Below the pieces are notes generated by a model that worked only from the letters and a program-made list of their open reading frames with translations, was not told where the DNA came from and searched no databases. This document shows, piece by piece, positions 1 through 11,939 of a DNA stretch of 64,000 nucleotides. A program made the position numbers and the translations under genes. Position 1 is the first letter of the stretch, and each line of letters starts with the position of its first letter. This DNA comes from Pseudomonas sp. PICF141 (GTDB taxonomy: Bacteria > Pseudomonadota > Gammaproteobacteria > Pseudomonadales > Pseudomonadaceae), in the NCBI RefSeq assembly GCF_002286815.1, contig NZ_MUNM01000033.1, forward strand, positions 62,001 to 126,000, given 5' to 3'.

Positions 1-151
1 GGGCCAGACCACTGCCGACGGTCGTTTCACCCTGCTGCCGGTCTGCTGCCTCGGCAACTGCGACAAGGCGCCGGCGTTGATGATCGACGACGACACATTC
101 GGTGATGTGCAGCCTGCCGGTGTTGCCAAACTGCTCGAGGGCTACGTATGA
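1..151 (+). CDS. nuoE: NADH-quinone oxidoreductase subunit E, C-terminal end (partial)
   Basis: Reading from base 2, the last 49 codons of NuoE are present, ending in TGA at 149-151. The text [13 protein letters not shown] holds the last Cys ligands of the 2Fe-2S (N1a) cluster of this thioredoxin-fold subunit, which belongs to the NADH-dehydrogenase module of complex I. The stop overlaps the nuoF ATG (ATGA), which suggests translational coupling. The 5' part lies outside the window. The identity follows from the cluster motif and the position directly before nuoF. Confidence 0.95.
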   Translation, partial: GQTTADGRFTLLPVCCLGNCDKAPALMIDDDTFGDVQPAGVAKLLEGYV

Positions 152-1503
152 CCCTGACTTCCTTCGGTCCTGCCAACCGCATCAAGCGTTCGGCCGAGAC
201 TCATCCGCTCACCTGGCGTCTGCGTGACGACGGCGAAGCCGTATGGCTCGACGAATACCAGGCCAAGAACGGTTACGCCGCTGCGCGCAAAGCCTTCGCC
301 GACATGGCCCAGGACGACATCGTCCAGACCGTGAAAGACTCCGGCCTCAAGGGCCGCGGCGGTGCAGGCTTCCCCACGGGCGTGAAGTGGGGCCTGATGC
401 CAAAGGACGAATCCATCAACATCCGCTACTTGCTGTGCAACGCGGATGAGATGGAGCCGAACACCTGGAAAGACCGCATGCTGATGGAGCAACTGCCCCA
501 TCTGCTGATCGAAGGCATGCTGATCAGTGCTCGCGCGCTGAAAACCTACCGTGGCTACATCTTCCTGCGTGGCGAATACACCACCGCCGCCAAGCACCTC
601 AACCGTGCCGTGGAAGAAGCCAAGGCAGCAGGCCTGCTGGGTAAGAACATCCTGGGCAGCGGCTTTGATTTCGAGCTGTTCGTGCACACCGGCGCCGGGC
701 GCTACATCTGCGGTGAAGAAACCGCACTGATCAACTCCCTCGAAGGCCGCCGCGCCAACCCGCGCTCCAAGCCGCCCTTCCCTGCCGCCGTAGGCGTGTG
801 GGGCAAGCCGACTTGCGTGAACAACGTTGAAACCCTGTGCAACGTGCCGGCAATCATTGCCGACGGCGTGAGCTGGTACAAATCGTTGGCCCGCGAAGGC
901 AGCGAAGACATGGGCACCAAGCTCATGGGCTTCTCCGGCAAGGTCAAGAACCCTGGCCTGTGGGAATTGCCGTTCGGCATCACCGGTCGCGAACTGTTCG
1001 AAGACTACGCCGGCGGCATGCGCGACGGTTACAAGCTCAAGTGCTGGCAGCCAGGCGGTGCCGGTACCGGTTTCCTGTTGCCGGAGCACCTGGACGCACA
1101 AATGTATGCCGGCGGCATCGCCAAAGTGGGCACCCGTATGGGTACCGGCCTGGCCATGGCGGTGGACGACAGCATCAACATGGTGTCGTTGCTGCGCAAC
1201 ATGGAAGAGTTCTTCTCCCGCGAATCCTGTGGCTTCTGCACCCCGTGCCGTGACGGTCTGCCGTGGAGCGTCAAGCTGCTGCGCGCGATCGAGAACGGTG
1301 AAGGGCAAGCCGGCGATATCGAGACCCTGCTGGGTCTGGTCGGTTTCCTCGGCCCTGGCAAGACCTTCTGTGCACACGCACCGGGTGCCGTGGAGCCGTT
1401 GGGTAGCGCCATCAAATACTTCCGTCCAGAGTTCGAAGCCGGCATCGCGCCCACCAGCGCCGTCGTCCCGCCTCTGGCAAAGCCGATCGTAGTCGGCGCG
1501 TAA
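148..1503 (+). CDS. nuoF: NADH-quinone oxidoreductase subunit F (NADH/FMN/4Fe-4S subunit)
   Basis: This 451-aa peripheral-arm subunit of complex I binds NADH and FMN and takes the first two electrons. [10 protein letters not shown] (residues 69-78) is the NADH/FMN glycine-rich loop. [19 protein letters not shown] (182-200) belongs to the FMN fold. Cys361, Cys364, Cys367 (ESCGFCTPC) and Cys408 are the N3 4Fe-4S ligands. Length and motifs are those of full-length NuoF, with nothing missing. The ATG at 148 overlaps the nuoE stop. The next gene, nuoG, starts 137 bp downstream after a hairpin, the widest internal gap of the visible operon. Confidence 0.98.
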   Translation: MTLTSFGPANRIKRSAETHPLTWRLRDDGEAVWLDEYQAKNGYAAARKAFADMAQDDIVQTVKDSGLKGRGGAGFPTGVKWGLMPKDESINIRYLLCNADEMEPNTWKDRMLMEQLPHLLIEGMLISARALKTYRGYIFLRGEYTTAAKHLNRAVEEAKAAGLLGKNILGSGFDFELFVHTGAGRYICGEETALINSLEGRRANPRSKPPFPAAVGVWGKPTCVNNVETLCNVPAIIADGVSWYKSLAREGSEDMGTKLMGFSGKVKNPGLWELPFGITGRELFEDYAGGMRDGYKLKCWQPGGAGTGFLLPEHLDAQMYAGGIAKVGTRMGTGLAMAVDDSINMVSLLRNMEEFFSRESCGFCTPCRDGLPWSVKLLRAIENGEGQAGDIETLLGLVGFLGPGKTFCAHAPGAVEPLGSAIKYFRPEFEAGIAPTSAVVPPLAKPIVVGA

Positions 1504-1512
1504 ACGCTTAAA

Positions 1513-1540
1513 AAAGCGAAGGGTCCGTGCCCTTCGCTTT
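1513..1540 (+). promoter_or_regulatory. Strong intra-operon hairpin between nuoF and nuoG
   Basis: An 11-bp perfect stem (1513-1523 with 1530-1540) closes a 6-nt loop, TCCGTG. The 3' arm ends in only three T residues followed by GTCGTG, so it is a weak intrinsic terminator at best. It lies inside an otherwise tightly packed operon. It may stabilise the upstream mRNA or attenuate read-through into nuoG. The stem is seen directly; the role is inferred. Confidence 0.6.
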
Positions 1541-1640
1541 GTCGTGTGATGACGCCGTAAACGGCTGTGTTGATTCACGCGAATAACAAGATTCCATTAG
1601 CCACGCCCGCTGACACCGGGCCAACGAAGAACTTTGAACC

Positions 1641-4355
1641 ATGGCCACTATCCACGTAGACGGCAAAGAGCTCGAAGTCGATGGGGCAGACAACCTGTTA
1701 CAGGCGTGTCTGTCGCTAGGCCTCGATATCCCTTATTTCTGCTGGCACCCAGCCCTTGGCAGCGTTGGCGCTTGCCGCCAGTGCGCGGTCAAGCAGTACA
1801 CCGACGAGAACGACAAGCGTGGTCGGATCGTCATGTCCTGCATGACCCCCGCCACCGACGGCAGCTGGATCTCCATCGACGACGAAGAAGCGAAAGTGTT
1901 TCGCGCAAGCGTCGTTGAATGGCTGATGACCAACCACCCTCACGACTGCCCGGTCTGTGAGGAAGGCGGTCACTGCCACCTGCAAGACATGACGGTGATG
2001 ACCGGCCACAACGAGCGCCGTTATCGCTTCACCAAGCGTACTCACCAGAACCAGCAACTGGGCCCGTTCATTTCCCACGAAATGAACCGCTGCATCGCTT
2101 GCTATCGCTGCGTGCGCTTCTATAAGGACTACGCCGGCGGCACCGACCTCGGCGTATTCGGCGCCCACGACAACGTGTACTTCGGTCGCGTTGAAGACGG
2201 CGTGCTGGAAAGCGAGTTCTCCGGCAACCTCACCGAGGTCTGCCCGACCGGCGTGTTCACCGACAAGACCCACTCCGAGCGCTACAACCGTAAATGGGAC
2301 ATGCAATTCTCGCCGAGCATCTGCCATGGCTGCTCCAGCGGTTGCAACATTTCCCCGGGCGAGCGTTACGGCGAACTGCGTCGCATCGAAAACCGCTTCA
2401 ACGGTTCGGTGAACCAGTACTTCCTGTGCGACCGTGGCCGTTTCGGCTATGGCTACGTCAACCGCGAAGACCGCCCGCGTCAGCCACTGCTGGCCAACGG
2501 CGCCAAGCTGAGCCTCGACGAAGCGCTGGATAAAGCCGCTGACCTGCTGCGTGGTCGCAACATCGTCGGCATCGGTTCGCCGCGCGCCAGCCTCGAAAGC
2601 AACTACGCGTTGCTGGAACTGGTCGGTGCCGAGCATTTCTACTCCGGTATCGAAGCTGCTGAACTTGAGCGCATTCGCCTGGTTGTGCAGGTGCTCAAAG
2701 ACAGCCCGCTGCCGATCCCGAACATGCGCGACATCGAAGATCACGATGCGATTTTCGTCCTCGGCGAAGACCTGACCCAGACGGCTGCGCGTATGGCCCT
2801 GGCCCTGCGTCAATCGGTCAAGGGCAAGGCCGAAGACATGGCCGACGCCATGCGCGTTCAGCCGTGGCTCGATGCCGCGGTGAAGAACATCGGTCAGGAC
2901 GCGCTGAACCCGCTGTTCATCGCCAGCCTGGCTGAAACCAAGCTCGACGACGTGGCTGAAGAATGCGTTCACGCCGCTCCCGACGACCTGGCTCGCATCG
3001 GTTTCGCCGTGGCTCACGCCCTCGATGCCAGCGCGCCGGCCGTTGAAGGCCTGGACGCTGAAGCCCTCGAACTGGCTCAGCGCATCGCCAACGCCCTGCT
3101 CGCTGCCAAGCGTCCGTTGATCATTGCCGGCACCTCGCTGGGTTCCAAGGCGTTGATCGAAGCTGCTGCAAACATTGCCAAAGCCCTGAAGCTGCGCGAG
3201 AAGAACGGCTCCATCAGCCTGATCGTGCCAGAAGCCAACAGCCTCGGCCTGGCCATGCTCGGTGGTGACTCGGTCGACGCGGCCCTGCAAGCGGTGATCG
3301 ACGGTAAGGCCGACGCCATCGTCGTGCTGGAAAACGATCTGTACACCCGTACCGACAAAGCCCGTGTCGATGCTGCCCTGAACGCCGCAAAAGTGGTGAT
3401 CGTGGCCGACCATCAGAAGACCGCCACCAGCGATCGCGCGCACCTGGTGCTGCCAGCGGCCAGCTTCGCTGAAGGCGACGGTACGCTGGTCAGCCAGGAA
3501 GGCCGCGCCCAGCGTTTCTTCCAGGTCTTCGACCCGACTTACCTCGACGCAAGCATTCTGGTTCACGAAGGCTGGCGCTGGCTGCATGCCCTGCGTTCGA
3601 CCCTGCTGAACCAGCCGATCGACTGGACCCAACTGGACCACGTCACCGCTGCCGTTGCTGCGAGCAAACCGCAACTGGCGCGCATCGTCGAGGCCGCACC
3701 GTCTGCCGCGTTCCGTATCAAGGGCCTGAAACTGGCTCGCGAACCGCTGCGTTACAGCGGCCGGACCGCCATGCGCGCCGATATCAGCGTGCATGAACCG
3801 CGTACGTCCCAAGACAACGACACGGCGTTCTCGTTCTCCATGGAAGGTTACTCGGGCTCGGCCGAACCGCGTCAGCAAGTGCCATTCGCCTGGTCTCCGG
3901 GCTGGAACTCGCCGCAAGCCTGGAACAAGTTCCAGGACGAAGTCGGTGGTCACCTCCGCGCCGGCGACCCGGGCATTCGCCTGATCGAAAGCACCGGTGA
4001 TTCGCTGAACTGGTTCGCCAGTGTTCCGCGCGCGTTCAACCCGGCTCCGGGCACCTGGCAGGTCGTGCCGTTCTTCCACCTGTTCGGCAGCGAAGAAAAC
4101 TCTTCCAAAGCCGCGCCGGTCCAGGAACGCATTCCAGCCCCTTACCTGTCGCTGGCCAAGTCCGAAGCCGATCGTCTGGGCGTCAATGATGGTGCCCTGC
4201 TGAGCCTGAACGTGGCCGGCCAGACCCTGCGTCTGCCACTGCGTATCAATGAGGAGCTGGGCGCCGGTCTGGTCGCATTGCCGGCCGGTATCGCCGGCAT
4301 CCCGCCAGCGATCTTTGGCCAATCCGTTGACGGTCTGCAGGAGGCAGCGCTATGA
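1641..4355 (+). CDS. nuoG: NADH-quinone oxidoreductase subunit G (iron-sulfur chain)
   Basis: This 904-aa subunit carries the electron-wire clusters of complex I. The N-terminal 2Fe-2S ferredoxin domain has Cys34, 45, 48 and 67 (N1b). The His-Cys cluster N5 is His99, Cys103, 106 and 112. N6a-type ligands are Cys151, 154, 157 and 201. The extra N7 cluster typical of this bacterial group is Cys228, 231, 235 and 263. The remainder is a molybdopterin-oxidoreductase-like fold without the cofactor role. The ATG at 1641 follows a weakly GA-rich leader. The stop overlaps nuoH by 4 nt. Confidence 0.98.
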   Translation: MATIHVDGKELEVDGADNLLQACLSLGLDIPYFCWHPALGSVGACRQCAVKQYTDENDKRGRIVMSCMTPATDGSWISIDDEEAKVFRASVVEWLMTNHPHDCPVCEEGGHCHLQDMTVMTGHNERRYRFTKRTHQNQQLGPFISHEMNRCIACYRCVRFYKDYAGGTDLGVFGAHDNVYFGRVEDGVLESEFSGNLTEVCPTGVFTDKTHSERYNRKWDMQFSPSICHGCSSGCNISPGERYGELRRIENRFNGSVNQYFLCDRGRFGYGYVNREDRPRQPLLANGAKLSLDEALDKAADLLRGRNIVGIGSPRASLESNYALLELVGAEHFYSGIEAAELERIRLVVQVLKDSPLPIPNMRDIEDHDAIFVLGEDLTQTAARMALALRQSVKGKAEDMADAMRVQPWLDAAVKNIGQDALNPLFIASLAETKLDDVAEECVHAAPDDLARIGFAVAHALDASAPAVEGLDAEALELAQRIANALLAAKRPLIIAGTSLGSKALIEAAANIAKALKLREKNGSISLIVPEANSLGLAMLGGDSVDAALQAVIDGKADAIVVLENDLYTRTDKARVDAALNAAKVVIVADHQKTATSDRAHLVLPAASFAEGDGTLVSQEGRAQRFFQVFDPTYLDASILVHEGWRWLHALRSTLLNQPIDWTQLDHVTAAVAASKPQLARIVEAAPSAAFRIKGLKLAREPLRYSGRTAMRADISVHEPRTSQDNDTAFSFSMEGYSGSAEPRQQVPFAWSPGWNSPQAWNKFQDEVGGHLRAGDPGIRLIESTGDSLNWFASVPRAFNPAPGTWQVVPFFHLFGSEENSSKAAPVQERIPAPYLSLAKSEADRLGVNDGALLSLNVAGQTLRLPLRINEELGAGLVALPAGIAGIPPAIFGQSVDGLQEAAL

Positions 4356-5359
4356 CCTGGTTCACTCCTGAAGTGATCGACGTAATCATCGCGGTCCTCA
4401 AGGCCATCGTGATTCTGCTCGCCGTGGTGGTGTGCGGCGCGCTGTTGAGCTGGGTCGAGCGTCGTCTGCTCGCCCTCTGGCAGGACCGTTACGGTCCGAA
4501 CCGCGTCGGCCCGTTCGGCGCATTCCAGATCGCCGCGGACATGATCAAGATGTTCTTCAAGGAAGACTGGACCCCGCCGTTCGCCGACAAAGTGATCTTC
4601 ACGTTGGCGCCGGTCGTGGCCATGAGCGCCTTGCTGATGGCCTTCGCGATTATCCCGATCACCCCGACCTGGGGCGTGGCGGACATCAACATCGGCATCC
4701 TGTTCTTCTTCGCCATGGCCGGTCTGTCGGTCTACGCGGTGCTGTTCGCCGGCTGGTCGAGTAACAACAAGTTCGCCCTGTTGGGCAGCTTGCGGGCCTC
4801 GGCACAAACCGTGTCGTACGAAGTGTTCATGGGCCTGTCGCTGATGGGCATCGTGATCCAGGTCGGCTCGTTCAACATGCGCGACATCGTTGAATACCAA
4901 GCGCAGAACATGTGGCTCATCATTCCGCAGATCTTCGGTTTCCTGACCTTTTTCATCGCTGGTGTCGCCGTGACTCACCGTCACCCGTTCGACCAGCCGG
5001 AAGCGGAACAGGAACTGGCCGACGGTTACCACATTGAATACGCCGGCATGAAATGGGGGATGTTCTTCGTCGGTGAGTACATCGGCATCGTGCTGATTTC
5101 GGCGCTGCTGGTGACCTTGTTCTTCGGTGGCTGGCACGGTCCGTTCGGCATTCTGCCGCAGATCCCGTTCATCTGGTTCGCGCTGAAAACCGCGTTCTTC
5201 ATCATGTTCTTCATCCTGTTGCGCGCCTCGATTCCGCGCCCACGGTATGACCAAGTGATGGATTTCAGCTGGAAGTTCTGCCTGCCGCTGACCCTCGTCA
5301 ACATGCTGGTGACCGCTGCGGTCGTGTTGCTCAACACGCCCGCCGTCGCGGCTCAGTGA
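4352..5359 (+). CDS. nuoH: NADH-quinone oxidoreductase subunit H
   Basis: This 335-aa, roughly eight-helix membrane subunit sits at the junction of the peripheral and membrane arms and forms much of the quinone chamber. The conserved [20 protein letters not shown] stretch near the N-terminus and the loop [20 protein letters not shown], with its charged residues, are family hallmarks. Length is typical. The ATG overlaps the nuoG stop (ATGA). nuoI follows after 12 nt. Confidence 0.98.
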   Translation: MTWFTPEVIDVIIAVLKAIVILLAVVVCGALLSWVERRLLALWQDRYGPNRVGPFGAFQIAADMIKMFFKEDWTPPFADKVIFTLAPVVAMSALLMAFAIIPITPTWGVADINIGILFFFAMAGLSVYAVLFAGWSSNNKFALLGSLRASAQTVSYEVFMGLSLMGIVIQVGSFNMRDIVEYQAQNMWLIIPQIFGFLTFFIAGVAVTHRHPFDQPEAEQELADGYHIEYAGMKWGMFFVGEYIGIVLISALLVTLFFGGWHGPFGILPQIPFIWFALKTAFFIMFFILLRASIPRPRYDQVMDFSWKFCLPLTLVNMLVTAAVVLLNTPAVAAQ

Positions 5360-5371
5360 GGATAGAGAATC

Positions 5372-5917
5372 ATGAAGTACATTTTTGACATCGTGCATGG
5401 CTTCTTCACCCAGCTTCGCAGCCTGGTGATGATCTTCGGCCATGCCTTTCGCAAGCGCGACACGCTGCAATACCCGGAAGAACCCGTGTACCTGCCGCCG
5501 CGCTTCCGTGGGCGTATCGTGCTGACCCGCGACCCCGACGGCGAAGAGCGTTGTGTAGCCTGCAACCTGTGCGCCGTGGCGTGCCCGGTGGGTTGCATCT
5601 CGCTGCAGAAAGCTGAAACCGAAGACGGTCGCTGGTACCCGGACTTCTTCCGCATCAACTTCTCGCGCTGCATTTTCTGCGGCCTCTGCGAGGAAGCCTG
5701 CCCGACCACCGCGATCCAGCTGACACCGGATTTCGAAATGGCCGAGTTCAAACGTCAGGACCTGGTGTACGAGAAAGAAGATCTTTTGATCTCCGGCCCC
5801 GGCAAAAACCCTGATTACAACTTCTATCGTGTTGCAGGTATGGCGATTGCCGGTAAGCCTAAAGGCGCCGCGCAGAATGAAGCCCAGCCGATCAACGTGA
5901 AGAGCTTGCTGCCTTAA
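5372..5917 (+). CDS. nuoI: NADH-quinone oxidoreductase subunit I (8Fe-8S ferredoxin)
   Basis: This 181-aa subunit holds clusters N6a and N6b, which hand electrons to N2. The two CxxCxxCxxxCP motifs are complete: Cys61, 64, 67, 71 and Cys100, 103, 106, 110. An amphipathic N-terminal segment is typical of its membrane-surface position. A GAGGATAGAG leader precedes the ATG. nuoJ starts 9 nt after the stop. Confidence 0.98.
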   Translation: MKYIFDIVHGFFTQLRSLVMIFGHAFRKRDTLQYPEEPVYLPPRFRGRIVLTRDPDGEERCVACNLCAVACPVGCISLQKAETEDGRWYPDFFRINFSRCIFCGLCEEACPTTAIQLTPDFEMAEFKRQDLVYEKEDLLISGPGKNPDYNFYRVAGMAIAGKPKGAAQNEAQPINVKSLLP

Positions 5918-5926
5918 GGAAGAAAG

Positions 5927-6430
5927 ATGGAATTCGCTTTCTATTTCGCATCGGGTATCGCTGTTGTGTCCACGCTTCGCGTGATCACCAACACCAACCC
6001 CGTGCACGCCCTGCTCTACCTGATCATTTCGCTGATCGCCGTGGCCATGACGTTCTTCGCCCTCGGCGCACCGTTTGCCGGTGTCCTGGAAGTGATCGCC
6101 TACGCCGGCGCCATCATGGTGCTGTTCGTGTTCGTGGTGATGATGCTGAACCTGGGCCCGGCCTCGGTTCAGCAAGAGCGCGTCTGGCTCAAGCCCGGCA
6201 TTTGGCTGGGCCCCGTCGCCCTCGGCGCCCTGCTGCTGGTTGAACTGCTGTACGTACTGTTCAGCGATGCCAGCGGTCAGGCCATCGGCCACACCACCGT
6301 AGACGCCAAGGCCGTGGGCATCAGCCTGTTCGGCCCGTATCTGCTGGTGGTCGAACTCGCCTCGATGCTGCTGCTCGCCGCAGCCGTCACGGCGTTCCAC
6401 TTGGGCCGCAACGAAGCCAAGGAGCAATGA
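5927..6430 (+). CDS. nuoJ: NADH-quinone oxidoreductase subunit J
   Basis: This 167-aa polytopic subunit has about five transmembrane helices, including the conserved [17 protein letters not shown] helix that forms the pi-bulge of the proton path. An AAGGAAGAAAG ribosome site lies just before the ATG. It sits between nuoI and nuoK as in other Pseudomonas nuo operons. Confidence 0.97.
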   Translation: MEFAFYFASGIAVVSTLRVITNTNPVHALLYLIISLIAVAMTFFALGAPFAGVLEVIAYAGAIMVLFVFVVMMLNLGPASVQQERVWLKPGIWLGPVALGALLLVELLYVLFSDASGQAIGHTTVDAKAVGISLFGPYLLVVELASMLLLAAAVTAFHLGRNEAKEQ

Positions 6431-6432
6431 CG

Positions 6433-6741
6433 ATGCCTGCTATCCCTTTGGAGCATGGTCTGGCGGTCGCCGGCATCCTGTTCTGCCTCGGTCTGGTCGG
6501 CCTGATGGTCCGGCGCAACATTCTCTTCGTGCTGATGAGCCTGGAGGTCATGATGAATGCCTCCGCGTTGGCGTTCATCGTTGCCGGTAGCCGCTGGGGA
6601 CAGCCGGATGGACAGATCATGTTCATCCTGGTGATCAGCCTGGCAGCCGCCGAGGCCAGTATTGGCCTGGCGATTCTGTTGCAGCTGTATCGCCGCTTCC
6701 ACACTCTCGATATCGACGCTGCCAGCGAGATGCGCGGATGA
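6433..6741 (+). CDS. nuoK: NADH-quinone oxidoreductase subunit K
   Basis: This 102-aa, three-helix membrane subunit (MrpC-like) carries the conserved intramembrane Glu in [10 protein letters not shown], needed for proton translocation. An in-frame ATG at 6427 overlaps the nuoJ stop. However, the ribosome site AAGGAG (6419-6424) is only 2 nt from that ATG and 8 nt from the ATG at 6433, so 6433 is preferred (MPAIPLEHG). The stop overlaps the nuoL start. Confidence 0.95.
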   Translation: MPAIPLEHGLAVAGILFCLGLVGLMVRRNILFVLMSLEVMMNASALAFIVAGSRWGQPDGQIMFILVISLAAAEASIGLAILLQLYRRFHTLDIDAASEMRG

Positions 6742-8591
6742 ACCTTCTCTATCTGACTTTCGTATTCCCTCTCATCGGTTTCCTGCTGCTGTCGTTCTCC
6801 CGTGGACGCCTCTCGGAAAACCTTTCGGCGCTGATCGGCGTCGGCTCCATTGGCCTGTCGGCAATCGTCACGGCTTACATCATCTGGCAGTTCAACGTTG
6901 CGCCCCCTGAAGGCGGTCACTACACCCAAGTGTTGTGGCAGTGGATGGCGGTGGAAGGCTTCACGCCTAACTTCGCGCTGTACCTGGATGGTCTGTCCCT
7001 GACCATGCTGGGTGTGGTGGTCGGCGTTGGCTTCCTGATCCATCTGTTCGCATCCTGGTACATGCGCGGTGAAGCCGGTTACTCGCGCTTCTTCGCCTAC
7101 ACCAACCTGTTTATCGCCAGCATGCTGTTCCTGGTCCTGGCCGATAACCTGCTGTTCGTGTACTTCGGCTGGGAAGGCGTGGGCCTGTGCTCCTACCTGT
7201 TGATCGGTTTCTACTACAGCAACCGCAACAACGGTAACGCGGCACTCAAAGCCTTCATCGTGACCCGCGTTGGCGACGTGTTCATGGCCATCGGCCTGTT
7301 CATCCTGTTCCAGCAGTTGGGCACGCTGAACATTCAGGAACTGCTGGTCAAGGCGCCTGAGCATTTCAAGGCCGGCGACTTCTGGATCGTGCTGGCGACC
7401 CTGATGCTGCTGGGTGGCGCTGTCGGTAAATCCGCGCAACTGCCGCTGCAAACCTGGCTGGCGGATGCGATGGCCGGCCCGACCCCGGTTTCGGCACTGA
7501 TCCACGCCGCGACCATGGTGACCGCCGGTGTCTACCTGATTGCCCGTACCCACGGCCTGTTCGCCCTGGCGCCGGACATTCTGCACCTGGTCGGTGTCGT
7601 GGGTGGTGTGACGCTGGTACTGGCAGGTTTTGCCGCACTGGTTCAGACCGACATCAAACGTATCCTCGCCTACTCGACCATGAGCCAGATCGGCTACATG
7701 TTCCTGGCCTTGGGCGTAGGTGCGTGGGAAGGCGCGATCTTCCACCTGATGACCCACGCCTTCTTCAAGGCGCTGTTGTTCCTCGCGTCCGGTTCGGTGA
7801 TCGTTGCCTGCCACCACGAGCAGAACATCTTCAAGATGGGCGGCCTGTGGAAGAAGCTGCCACTGGCCTACGCCAGTTTCATCGTCGGCGGCGCGGCCCT
7901 GGCGGCCTTGCCTCTGGTGACCGCGGGCTTCTATTCCAAGGATGAAATCCTCTGGGAAGCGTTCGCCAGCGGTAACCAGGGTCTGCTTTATGCCGGTCTG
8001 GTCGGTGCCTTCATGACCTCGCTGTACACCTTCCGCCTGATCTTCATCGCGTTCCACGGTGAAGCGAAGACCGAAGCGCACGCCGGTCACGGCATTGCTC
8101 ACTGGCTGCCACTGTCGGTGCTGATCGTACTGTCGACGTTCGTCGGCGCGATGATCGTTCCGCCGCTGCACGGTGTACTGCCACAAAGCGTCGGCCATGC
8201 CGGCGGCGACGCCAAGCACAGTCTGGAAATCGCCTCGGGCGCCATCGCCCTGGCCGGTATCCTGCTGGCCGCGCTGCTGTTCCTCGGCAAGCGTCGCTTC
8301 GTCACCGCCATCGCCAACAGCGGCGTCGGCCGCTTCCTTTCGGCCTGGTGGTTCGCTGCCTGGGGCTTCGACTGGATCTACGACAAACTGTTCGTCAAGC
8401 CTTACCTTGCGATCAGCCACATTCTGCGCAAAGACCCGCTCGACCAGACCATCGGTCTGATCCCGCGTATGGCCAAAGGCGGTCACACCGCCCTGAGCCG
8501 TACCGAGACCGGTCAATTGCGTTGGTATGCCGCCTCGATGGCTGCTGGTGCCGTGCTGGTAGTCGGCGCCGTCGTGCTGGTAGCGGTCTGA
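6738..8591 (+). CDS. nuoL: NADH-quinone oxidoreductase subunit L (antiporter-like)
   Basis: This 617-aa Mrp-antiporter-like subunit, the distal proton pump, has 16 or so helices and the long C-terminal lateral helix. The core signature [20 protein letters not shown] and the buried Lys/His residues in [16 protein letters not shown] are present. It overlaps nuoK by 4 nt and is followed 39 nt later by nuoM. Full length and intact. Confidence 0.98.
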   Translation: MNLLYLTFVFPLIGFLLLSFSRGRLSENLSALIGVGSIGLSAIVTAYIIWQFNVAPPEGGHYTQVLWQWMAVEGFTPNFALYLDGLSLTMLGVVVGVGFLIHLFASWYMRGEAGYSRFFAYTNLFIASMLFLVLADNLLFVYFGWEGVGLCSYLLIGFYYSNRNNGNAALKAFIVTRVGDVFMAIGLFILFQQLGTLNIQELLVKAPEHFKAGDFWIVLATLMLLGGAVGKSAQLPLQTWLADAMAGPTPVSALIHAATMVTAGVYLIARTHGLFALAPDILHLVGVVGGVTLVLAGFAALVQTDIKRILAYSTMSQIGYMFLALGVGAWEGAIFHLMTHAFFKALLFLASGSVIVACHHEQNIFKMGGLWKKLPLAYASFIVGGAALAALPLVTAGFYSKDEILWEAFASGNQGLLYAGLVGAFMTSLYTFRLIFIAFHGEAKTEAHAGHGIAHWLPLSVLIVLSTFVGAMIVPPLHGVLPQSVGHAGGDAKHSLEIASGAIALAGILLAALLFLGKRRFVTAIANSGVGRFLSAWWFAAWGFDWIYDKLFVKPYLAISHILRKDPLDQTIGLIPRMAKGGHTALSRTETGQLRWYAASMAAGAVLVVGAVVLVAV

Positions 8592-8630
8592 TATGAACCT
8601 TGCGAACTTGCGAAAGGAAACGAGCCCGTC

Positions 8631-10163
8631 ATGATTCTGCCCTGGCTAATCCTGATCCCCTTCATCGGCGGCCTGCTGTGCTGGATGGGTGAGCGCTTCG
8701 GCGCCACCCTCCCCCGCTGGATTGCGCTGATCACCATGTCCCTGCTGCTCTCCCTTGGCCTCTGGCTGTGGGCCAACGGTGACTATTCATTTGCACCGGC
8801 GCCTGGCGCCGATCCGACCTGGGTGATTGAGTTCAAACACGTCTGGATCCAGCGTTTCGGCATCAACGTGCACCTGGCCCTCGACGGCTTGTCGCTGTTG
8901 ATGATCCTGCTGACCGGCCTGCTGGGTGTCCTCTCGGTACTCTGCTCGTGGAAAGAGATCCAGCGTCACGTGGGCTTCTTCCACCTGAACCTGATGTGGA
9001 TTTTGGGCGGCGTCGTCGGCGTGTTCCTCGCCCTCGACCTGTTCATGTTCTTCTTCTTCTGGGAAATGATGCTGGTGCCGATGTATTTCCTCATCGCGCT
9101 CTGGGGTCACAGTTCTTCGGACGGCAAGAAAACCCGGATCTACGCGGCAACCAAGTTCTTCATCTTCACCCAGGCTTCCGGCCTGATCATGTTGGTGGCG
9201 ATCCTGGGTCTGGTACTGGTCAACTTCAACGACACCGGCGTGATTACCTTCAACTACGCCGACCTGTTGAAAACCAAGATGTCGACGACCACCGAGTACA
9301 TCCTGATGCTCGGCTTCTTCATCGCCTTCGCGGTCAAGCTGCCAGTCGTACCGTTTCACTCCTGGTTGCCTGACGCTCACGCCCAGGCGCCGACCGCGGG
9401 TTCCGTGGACCTGGCCGGTATCTTGTTGAAGACTGCGGCCTATGGCCTGCTGCGTTTCGCCTTGCCGCTGTTCCCGAACGCCTCGGCCGAATTCGCGCCG
9501 TTCGCGATGACCCTGGGTCTGATCGGGATCTTCTACGGCGCGTTCCTGGCTTTCGCACAAACCGACATCAAGCGTCTGATTGCCTTCTCGTCCGTTTCCC
9601 ACATGGGCTTCGTACTGATCGGCATCTACTCCGGCAGCCAACTGGCGCTGCAGGGCGCAGTGATGCAGATGCTGGCGCACGGTCTGTCGGCCGCGGCACT
9701 CTTTATCCTCTCCGGTCAGCTGTACGAGCGTACCCACACCCGCGATATGCGTGAAATGGGTGGCCTGTGGTCGAAGATTGCCTACCTGCCGGCTCTGAGC
9801 CTGTTCTTCGCCGCCGCGTCCCTGGGCTTGCCGGCGACCGGTAACTTCGTCGGTGAGTTCCTGATCCTGATCGGCACCTTCGCCAGCGCCCCATGGATTA
9901 CCGTGATTGCGACGTCCGGGCTGGTGTTCGGTTCGGTCTACTCGCTGATCATGGTCCACCGTGCCTTCTTCGGCCCGTCCAAATCGGACGCGGTGCTGCA
10001 TGGCATGGACGGTCGCGAACTGATCATGGTGGTCGGGCTTGCGGCGCTGCTGATTTACATCGGCGTGTACCCGCAACCGTTCCTCGATACCTCTGCCGCG
10101 ACGATGCATGGCGTGCAGCAGTGGCTCGGCACCGCCTTCACTCAACTCGCTTCGGCCCGGTAA
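8631..10163 (+). CDS. nuoM: NADH-quinone oxidoreductase subunit M (antiporter-like)
   Basis: This 510-aa antiporter-like proton-pumping subunit carries the [12 protein letters not shown] segment with its key Glu and [20 protein letters not shown], the paralogue of the NuoL signature. An AAAGGAAACGAG ribosome site lies upstream of the ATG. nuoN begins 7 nt after the stop. Confidence 0.98.
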   Translation: MILPWLILIPFIGGLLCWMGERFGATLPRWIALITMSLLLSLGLWLWANGDYSFAPAPGADPTWVIEFKHVWIQRFGINVHLALDGLSLLMILLTGLLGVLSVLCSWKEIQRHVGFFHLNLMWILGGVVGVFLALDLFMFFFFWEMMLVPMYFLIALWGHSSSDGKKTRIYAATKFFIFTQASGLIMLVAILGLVLVNFNDTGVITFNYADLLKTKMSTTTEYILMLGFFIAFAVKLPVVPFHSWLPDAHAQAPTAGSVDLAGILLKTAAYGLLRFALPLFPNASAEFAPFAMTLGLIGIFYGAFLAFAQTDIKRLIAFSSVSHMGFVLIGIYSGSQLALQGAVMQMLAHGLSAAALFILSGQLYERTHTRDMREMGGLWSKIAYLPALSLFFAAASLGLPATGNFVGEFLILIGTFASAPWITVIATSGLVFGSVYSLIMVHRAFFGPSKSDAVLHGMDGRELIMVVGLAALLIYIGVYPQPFLDTSAATMHGVQQWLGTAFTQLASAR

Positions 10164-10170
10164 GAGCGCT

Positions 10171-11634
10171 ATGGAATTCACGACTCAACACTTTATCGCG
10201 CTTGCGCCGTTGTTGATCACCAGCGCCACGATCATCGTGGTGATGCTGGCTATCGCATGGCGCCGCAACCACTCACAGACCTTCCTGCTGTCGGTGGCAG
10301 GTCTGAACCTGGCGCTGCTGTCGATCCTGCCAGCCCTGAAAGTCGCGCCACTGGCCGTGACGCCATTGCTGCAGATCGACACCTTCGCTTGCCTGTACAT
10401 GGCGCTGATCCTGGTCGCCACCCTCGCCTGTGTGACCCTCGCCCACGCCTATTTGGGCGATGGCGGTTCGGGTTACCCGGGCAACCGTGAAGAACTTTAC
10501 CTGCTGATCCTGATGTCCGCCGCCGGTGGCCTGGTGTTGGTCAGCGCGCAGCATCTGGCCGGCTTGTTCGTCGGTCTGGAACTGCTCTCGGTACCGGTTT
10601 ACGGTCTGGTGGCGTATGCCTTCTTCAACAAGCGTTCGCTGGAAGCCGGCATCAAGTACATGGTGCTGTCGGCTGCCGGTTCCGCGTTCCTGTTGTTCGG
10701 CATGGCCCTGCTCTACGCCGATTCCGGCAGCCTGAGCTTCAACGGCATCGGTCAGGCCCTGGCGGCCACCGGCCTGCCAAGTTCGCTGGCTCAACTGGGC
10801 CTGGGCATGATGCTGATCGGCCTGGCGTTCAAGTTGTCGCTGGTACCGTTCCACCTCTGGACCCCGGACGTTTACGAAGGTGCTCCGGCGCCGGTGGCAG
10901 CGTTCCTGGCCACCGCCTCGAAAGTCGCTGTGTTCGCGGTGATGGTGCGTCTGTTCCAGATCTCGCCAGCGGCGAGCAGTGGCGTGCTGAGCGACGTGCT
11001 GACCCTCATCGCCATCGCCTCGATCCTGTTCGGTAACCTGCTGGCACTGACCCAGAGCAACCTCAAGCGTCTGCTGGGTTATTCGTCCATCGCTCACTTC
11101 GGTTACCTGCTGATCGCCCTGGTGGCGAGCAAAGGCCTGGCCGTGGAAGCCATCGGCGTGTACCTGGTCACCTACGTGATCACCAGCCTTGGTGCGTTCG
11201 GTGTGATCACCCTGATGTCCTCGCCATACAACGGCCGTGACGCGGACGCCCTGTACGAATACCGCGGCCTGTTCTGGCGCCGTCCGTACCTGACCGCCGT
11301 CCTGACCGTGATGATGCTGTCCCTGGCCGGTATCCCGCTGACCGCGGGCTTCATCGGCAAGTTCTACATCATCGCCACCGGTGTCGAGTCGCAGCAATGG
11401 TGGCTGGTCGGCTCCCTGGTACTGGGTAGCGCCATTGGCGTCTTCTACTACCTGCGAGTGATGGTCACCCTGTACCTGATCGAACCGAACCTGCGTCGCC
11501 ACGATGCGCAACTGCACTGGGAACAACGTGCAGGCGGCGTGATGCTGCTGGCGATTGCCGTACTGGCGTTCTTCCTCGGCCTGTATCCACAGCCGCTGCT
11601 GAACCTGGTTCAGCAATCGGGGTTGGCGGGTTGA
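10171..11634 (+). CDS. nuoN: NADH-quinone oxidoreductase subunit N (antiporter-like)
   Basis: This 487-aa third antiporter-like subunit is the last gene of the operon. Signatures include [18 protein letters not shown] with the functional Glu, and [20 protein letters not shown]. An open extension upstream to 10108 runs inside nuoM and is not used: the ATG at 10171 (MEFTTQHF) matches the family start and follows the nuoM stop by 7 nt. A strong terminator lies about 28 bp downstream. Confidence 0.97.
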   Translation: MEFTTQHFIALAPLLITSATIIVVMLAIAWRRNHSQTFLLSVAGLNLALLSILPALKVAPLAVTPLLQIDTFACLYMALILVATLACVTLAHAYLGDGGSGYPGNREELYLLILMSAAGGLVLVSAQHLAGLFVGLELLSVPVYGLVAYAFFNKRSLEAGIKYMVLSAAGSAFLLFGMALLYADSGSLSFNGIGQALAATGLPSSLAQLGLGMMLIGLAFKLSLVPFHLWTPDVYEGAPAPVAAFLATASKVAVFAVMVRLFQISPAASSGVLSDVLTLIAIASILFGNLLALTQSNLKRLLGYSSIAHFGYLLIALVASKGLAVEAIGVYLVTYVITSLGAFGVITLMSSPYNGRDADALYEYRGLFWRRPYLTAVLTVMMLSLAGIPLTAGFIGKFYIIATGVESQQWWLVGSLVLGSAIGVFYYLRVMVTLYLIEPNLRRHDAQLHWEQRAGGVMLLAIAVLAFFLGLYPQPLLNLVQQSGLAG

Positions 11635-11662
11635 TCGCTTAGCGACACTCGGTAGAAAACAG

Positions 11663-11688
11663 AAACGGCACCTTCGGGTGCCGTTTTT
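11663..11688 (+). terminator. Rho-independent terminator of the nuo operon
   Basis: A perfect 10-bp stem, AAACGGCACC / GGTGCCGTTT, is closed by a TTCG tetraloop (11673-11676) and followed by a T run. It lies 28 bp after the nuoN stop. A near-identical core stem recurs as the terminator at 12727-12754. Confidence 0.93.
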
Positions 11689-11705
11689 GCGTTTTGGGGA
11701 CAAGA

Positions 11706-11740
11706 TCAAAAGATCGCAGCCTTCGGCAGCTCCTACAGGG
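11706..11740. repeat. Solitary REP-like half element
   Basis: The text AAAAGATCGCAGCCTTCGG followed by CAGCTCCTAC is one arm of the inverted element seen complete at 25668-25756. There is no partner arm here. It lies in the 305-bp gap between nuoN and higB; the rest of that gap holds the nuo terminator and the higBA promoter. Confidence 0.6.
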
Positions 11741-11888
11741 TATTGCGTAAACTTTTGATCCTTATTGCTCGCCCCTCTCCTCCCCGATATCCAGAATCGC
11801 CTCGCGGATGAATCAGCCGCGTCCTACATCCCGATCCCGCCTTTGACTTTAATGTAATGGCTTGACCGAATTGGCAGGCACAGAAGCC

Positions 11889-11933
11889 TTGACCTATTCG
11901 ATTCTTGTGATAGAAATATACGCAGGTAACGTA
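11889..11933 (+). promoter_or_regulatory. Predicted higBA promoter and operator
   Basis: TTGACC (11889-11894), a 16-bp spacer and TAGAAA (11911-11916) form a sigma-70-like promoter that would start about 17 nt before the ATG at 11940. An inverted repeat TACG-N7-CGTA (11919-11933) lies over the start site, a usual place for antitoxin autorepression. The longer open frame from 11862 would include this promoter, which argues for the later start. Inferred from sequence only. Confidence 0.5.
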
Positions 11934-11939
11934 CAGAAC

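Noticed and set aside
142..8516. Long minus-strand open frames opposite nuoF-nuoL (for example 142-1578, 1716-4322, 4142-6427 and 6387-8516).
   Set aside because: They mirror strongly supported nuo genes, have low-complexity Gln/Arg/Asp-rich translations typical of antisense frames at high GC, and show no family motifs.
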